The translations under genes and the position numbers were made by a program. The notes below the pieces were generated by a model. It was given only the letters and a program-made list of their open reading frames with translations, was not told where the DNA came from and ran no database searches. A DNA stretch of 64,000 bases. Origin: Shimia sp. SK013. Lineage in GTDB: Bacteria > Pseudomonadota > Alphaproteobacteria > Rhodobacterales > Rhodobacteraceae. Positions within the stretch are counted from its first letter, which is position 1; each line of letters begins with the position of its first letter. Below, piece by piece: positions 63,236-64,000 of this stretch. The DNA is taken from NCBI RefSeq assembly GCF_001292625.1, contig NZ_LAJH01000009.1:620001-684000 (forward strand), in the 5' to 3' direction.

Positions 63236-64000
63236 TCACGCGTCAGGCCGCCTCTCCAGCCAATCCGTGGCTTTGTGATAGGCCTGCGCGATCTCCAGAA
63301 CCGTCCGGTCCGCGCCTTTGGCCCCGATGATTTGCATGCCCATCGGCAGGCCGTCCGCGTTGAACCCGACTGGCACGCTGACCGCTGGCAGCCCCAAAAG
63401 GCTTGCGGGCACCATCACCTGCATCCATCGGTGATATGTGTCCATAGCAACGCCCGCGATGTCTTTGGGCCAATCCCATTCCGCCGGAAACGGCCAGCAC
63501 TGCGCCACCGGCAACACCACTGCGTCAACGCGTTCAAACATCTCCGCCGCCGCCGCAAACCACTGCGAGCGCACCTTGGTGGCGCGCTGCAAATCCATCG
63601 CCTCGATCTCCATGCCCCGTTCCACTTCCCATTGGGCTTCCGGCTTCAGGCGCTCTTTCTTCGCCGCGTCCTCAAACAGCGGCGCCAACTCTCCCGCCAG
63701 CGCAAACGACCGCAAGTCCGCCCAGCTCTGAAACATTGCTTCCGCATCAAACGGAGGATCCAGATCACACACCTTTGCGCCCAGTCCTCCAAGAACCTCA
63801 AATCCGGCACGGCAAACCTCAAGAATGCCGGCATCCATCGGCATCGCACCGTCCCAGTCGCCCAACCAGCCAATCCGGCGCCCGGCCACAGCACCACCCT
63901 CAGGCAAGTCCCAATCCTGCGCGGGCATATTGAACGGCACCCGTGCCTCCGGCTGCGCCATCACCGACATCATCAGCGCCATATCGCGCGGACTGCGCGC
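63236..64000 (-). CDS. Amidase-signature enzyme, C-terminal part (cut by window edge)
   Basis: The last 254 codons of an amidase-family hydrolase (aspartyl/glutamyl amidase and related). The visible part starts with the ARSPRDMALMMSVMA helix that follows the catalytic Ser-Ser-Lys region, and ends with the conserved GLPAVSVPVGFNADGLPMGMQIIGAKGADRTVL block. The catalytic residues lie beyond base 64000. The substrate cannot be told from this part. Confidence 0.9.
   Translation of the reverse strand, partial: ARSPRDMALMMSVMAQPEARVPFNMPAQDWDLPEGGAVAGRRIGWLGDWDGAMPMDAGILEVCRAGFEVLGGLGAKVCDLDPPFDAEAMFQSWADLRSFALAGELAPLFEDAAKKERLKPEAQWEVERGMEIEAMDLQRATKVRSQWFAAAAEMFERVDAVVLPVAQCWPFPAEWDWPKDIAGVAMDTYHRWMQVMVPASLLGLPAVSVPVGFNADGLPMGMQIIGAKGADRTVLEIAQAYHKATDWLERRPDA

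Overview
The window looks like chromosomal DNA from a marine alphaproteobacterium of the Rhodobacteraceae (Roseobacter group). This rests on gene content and order: a soxRS/soxVW/soxXYZAB thiosulfate-oxidation locus, a DUF177-rpmF-plsX-fabH-ihfA-merR block, a dgt-argS-SPOR-nagZ-scpA-scpB block, long alphaproteobacterial-type Dcd, TRAP transport genes, a Hint-domain protein and ilvBN. The exact genus cannot be set from the sequence alone. Genes are dense on both strands and no phage, transposase or CRISPR array is visible.

Layout. 1-5.9 kb: sox locus (soxB cut by the window edge, then soxA, Z, Y, X, W, V leftward; soxS, soxR and a YeeE-type permease rightward). Three ATTC-N8-GAAT-like operators lie in its three regulatory gaps, and an intrinsic terminator separates soxA from soxB. 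6-9 kb: tRNA-Leu, Hint protein, NAD(P)HX repair enzyme carrying an in-frame GC-rich palindromic element. 9-11 kb: glnB-glnA (glnE lies at 43.5-46.3 kb). 11-17 kb: AbgT transporter, gamma-carbonic-anhydrase-like protein, Uup, OlsB, BamE. 17-22.5 kb: DUF177, rpmF, plsX, fabH, ihfA, merR, tRNA-Pro, dcd. 22.5-29.4 kb: leftward chromosome-segregation and translation operon. 29.4-32.5 kb: erpA, then a leftward cassette of an 86-residue repeat peptide, a 360-residue protein of unknown function and an EamA transporter. This cassette is the most interesting accessory locus here. 32.5-41 kb: xth, a flavin monooxygenase, dksA, a MoxR/CoxE pair with a small membrane protein between, lipoproteins, a peptidase and a PIN protein. 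41-49.4 kb: RNA methyltransferase, glnE, DUF2852, RDD, bpt, glyoxalase-like genes. 49.4-56.3 kb: a TRAP transporter of the 2-oxo/monocarboxylate type with an oversized membrane subunit, divergent from a sensor kinase/regulator pair. 56.8-59.4 kb: ilvBN with promoter, leader peptide and attenuator. 59.4-64 kb: small unknown gene, XRE regulator, Rieske oxygenase, DUF2189 membrane protein and the C-terminal part of an amidase.

How parts work together. SoxXA, SoxYZ and SoxB form the periplasmic thiosulfate-oxidising system. SoxV, SoxW and SoxS supply reductant to keep the SoxY carrier cysteine active, SoxR represses the locus and senses sulfur through cysteines, and the YeeE-type permease handles sulfur compounds. 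GlnB, GlnA and GlnE form the nitrogen-control circuit, and the adenylylation tyrosine Y397 is present in GlnA. The ilvBN leader shows the full layout of a transcription attenuator. Short-gene starts were moved from the longest reading frame wherever a Shine-Dalgarno sequence and family length agreed; these choices are noted per gene.
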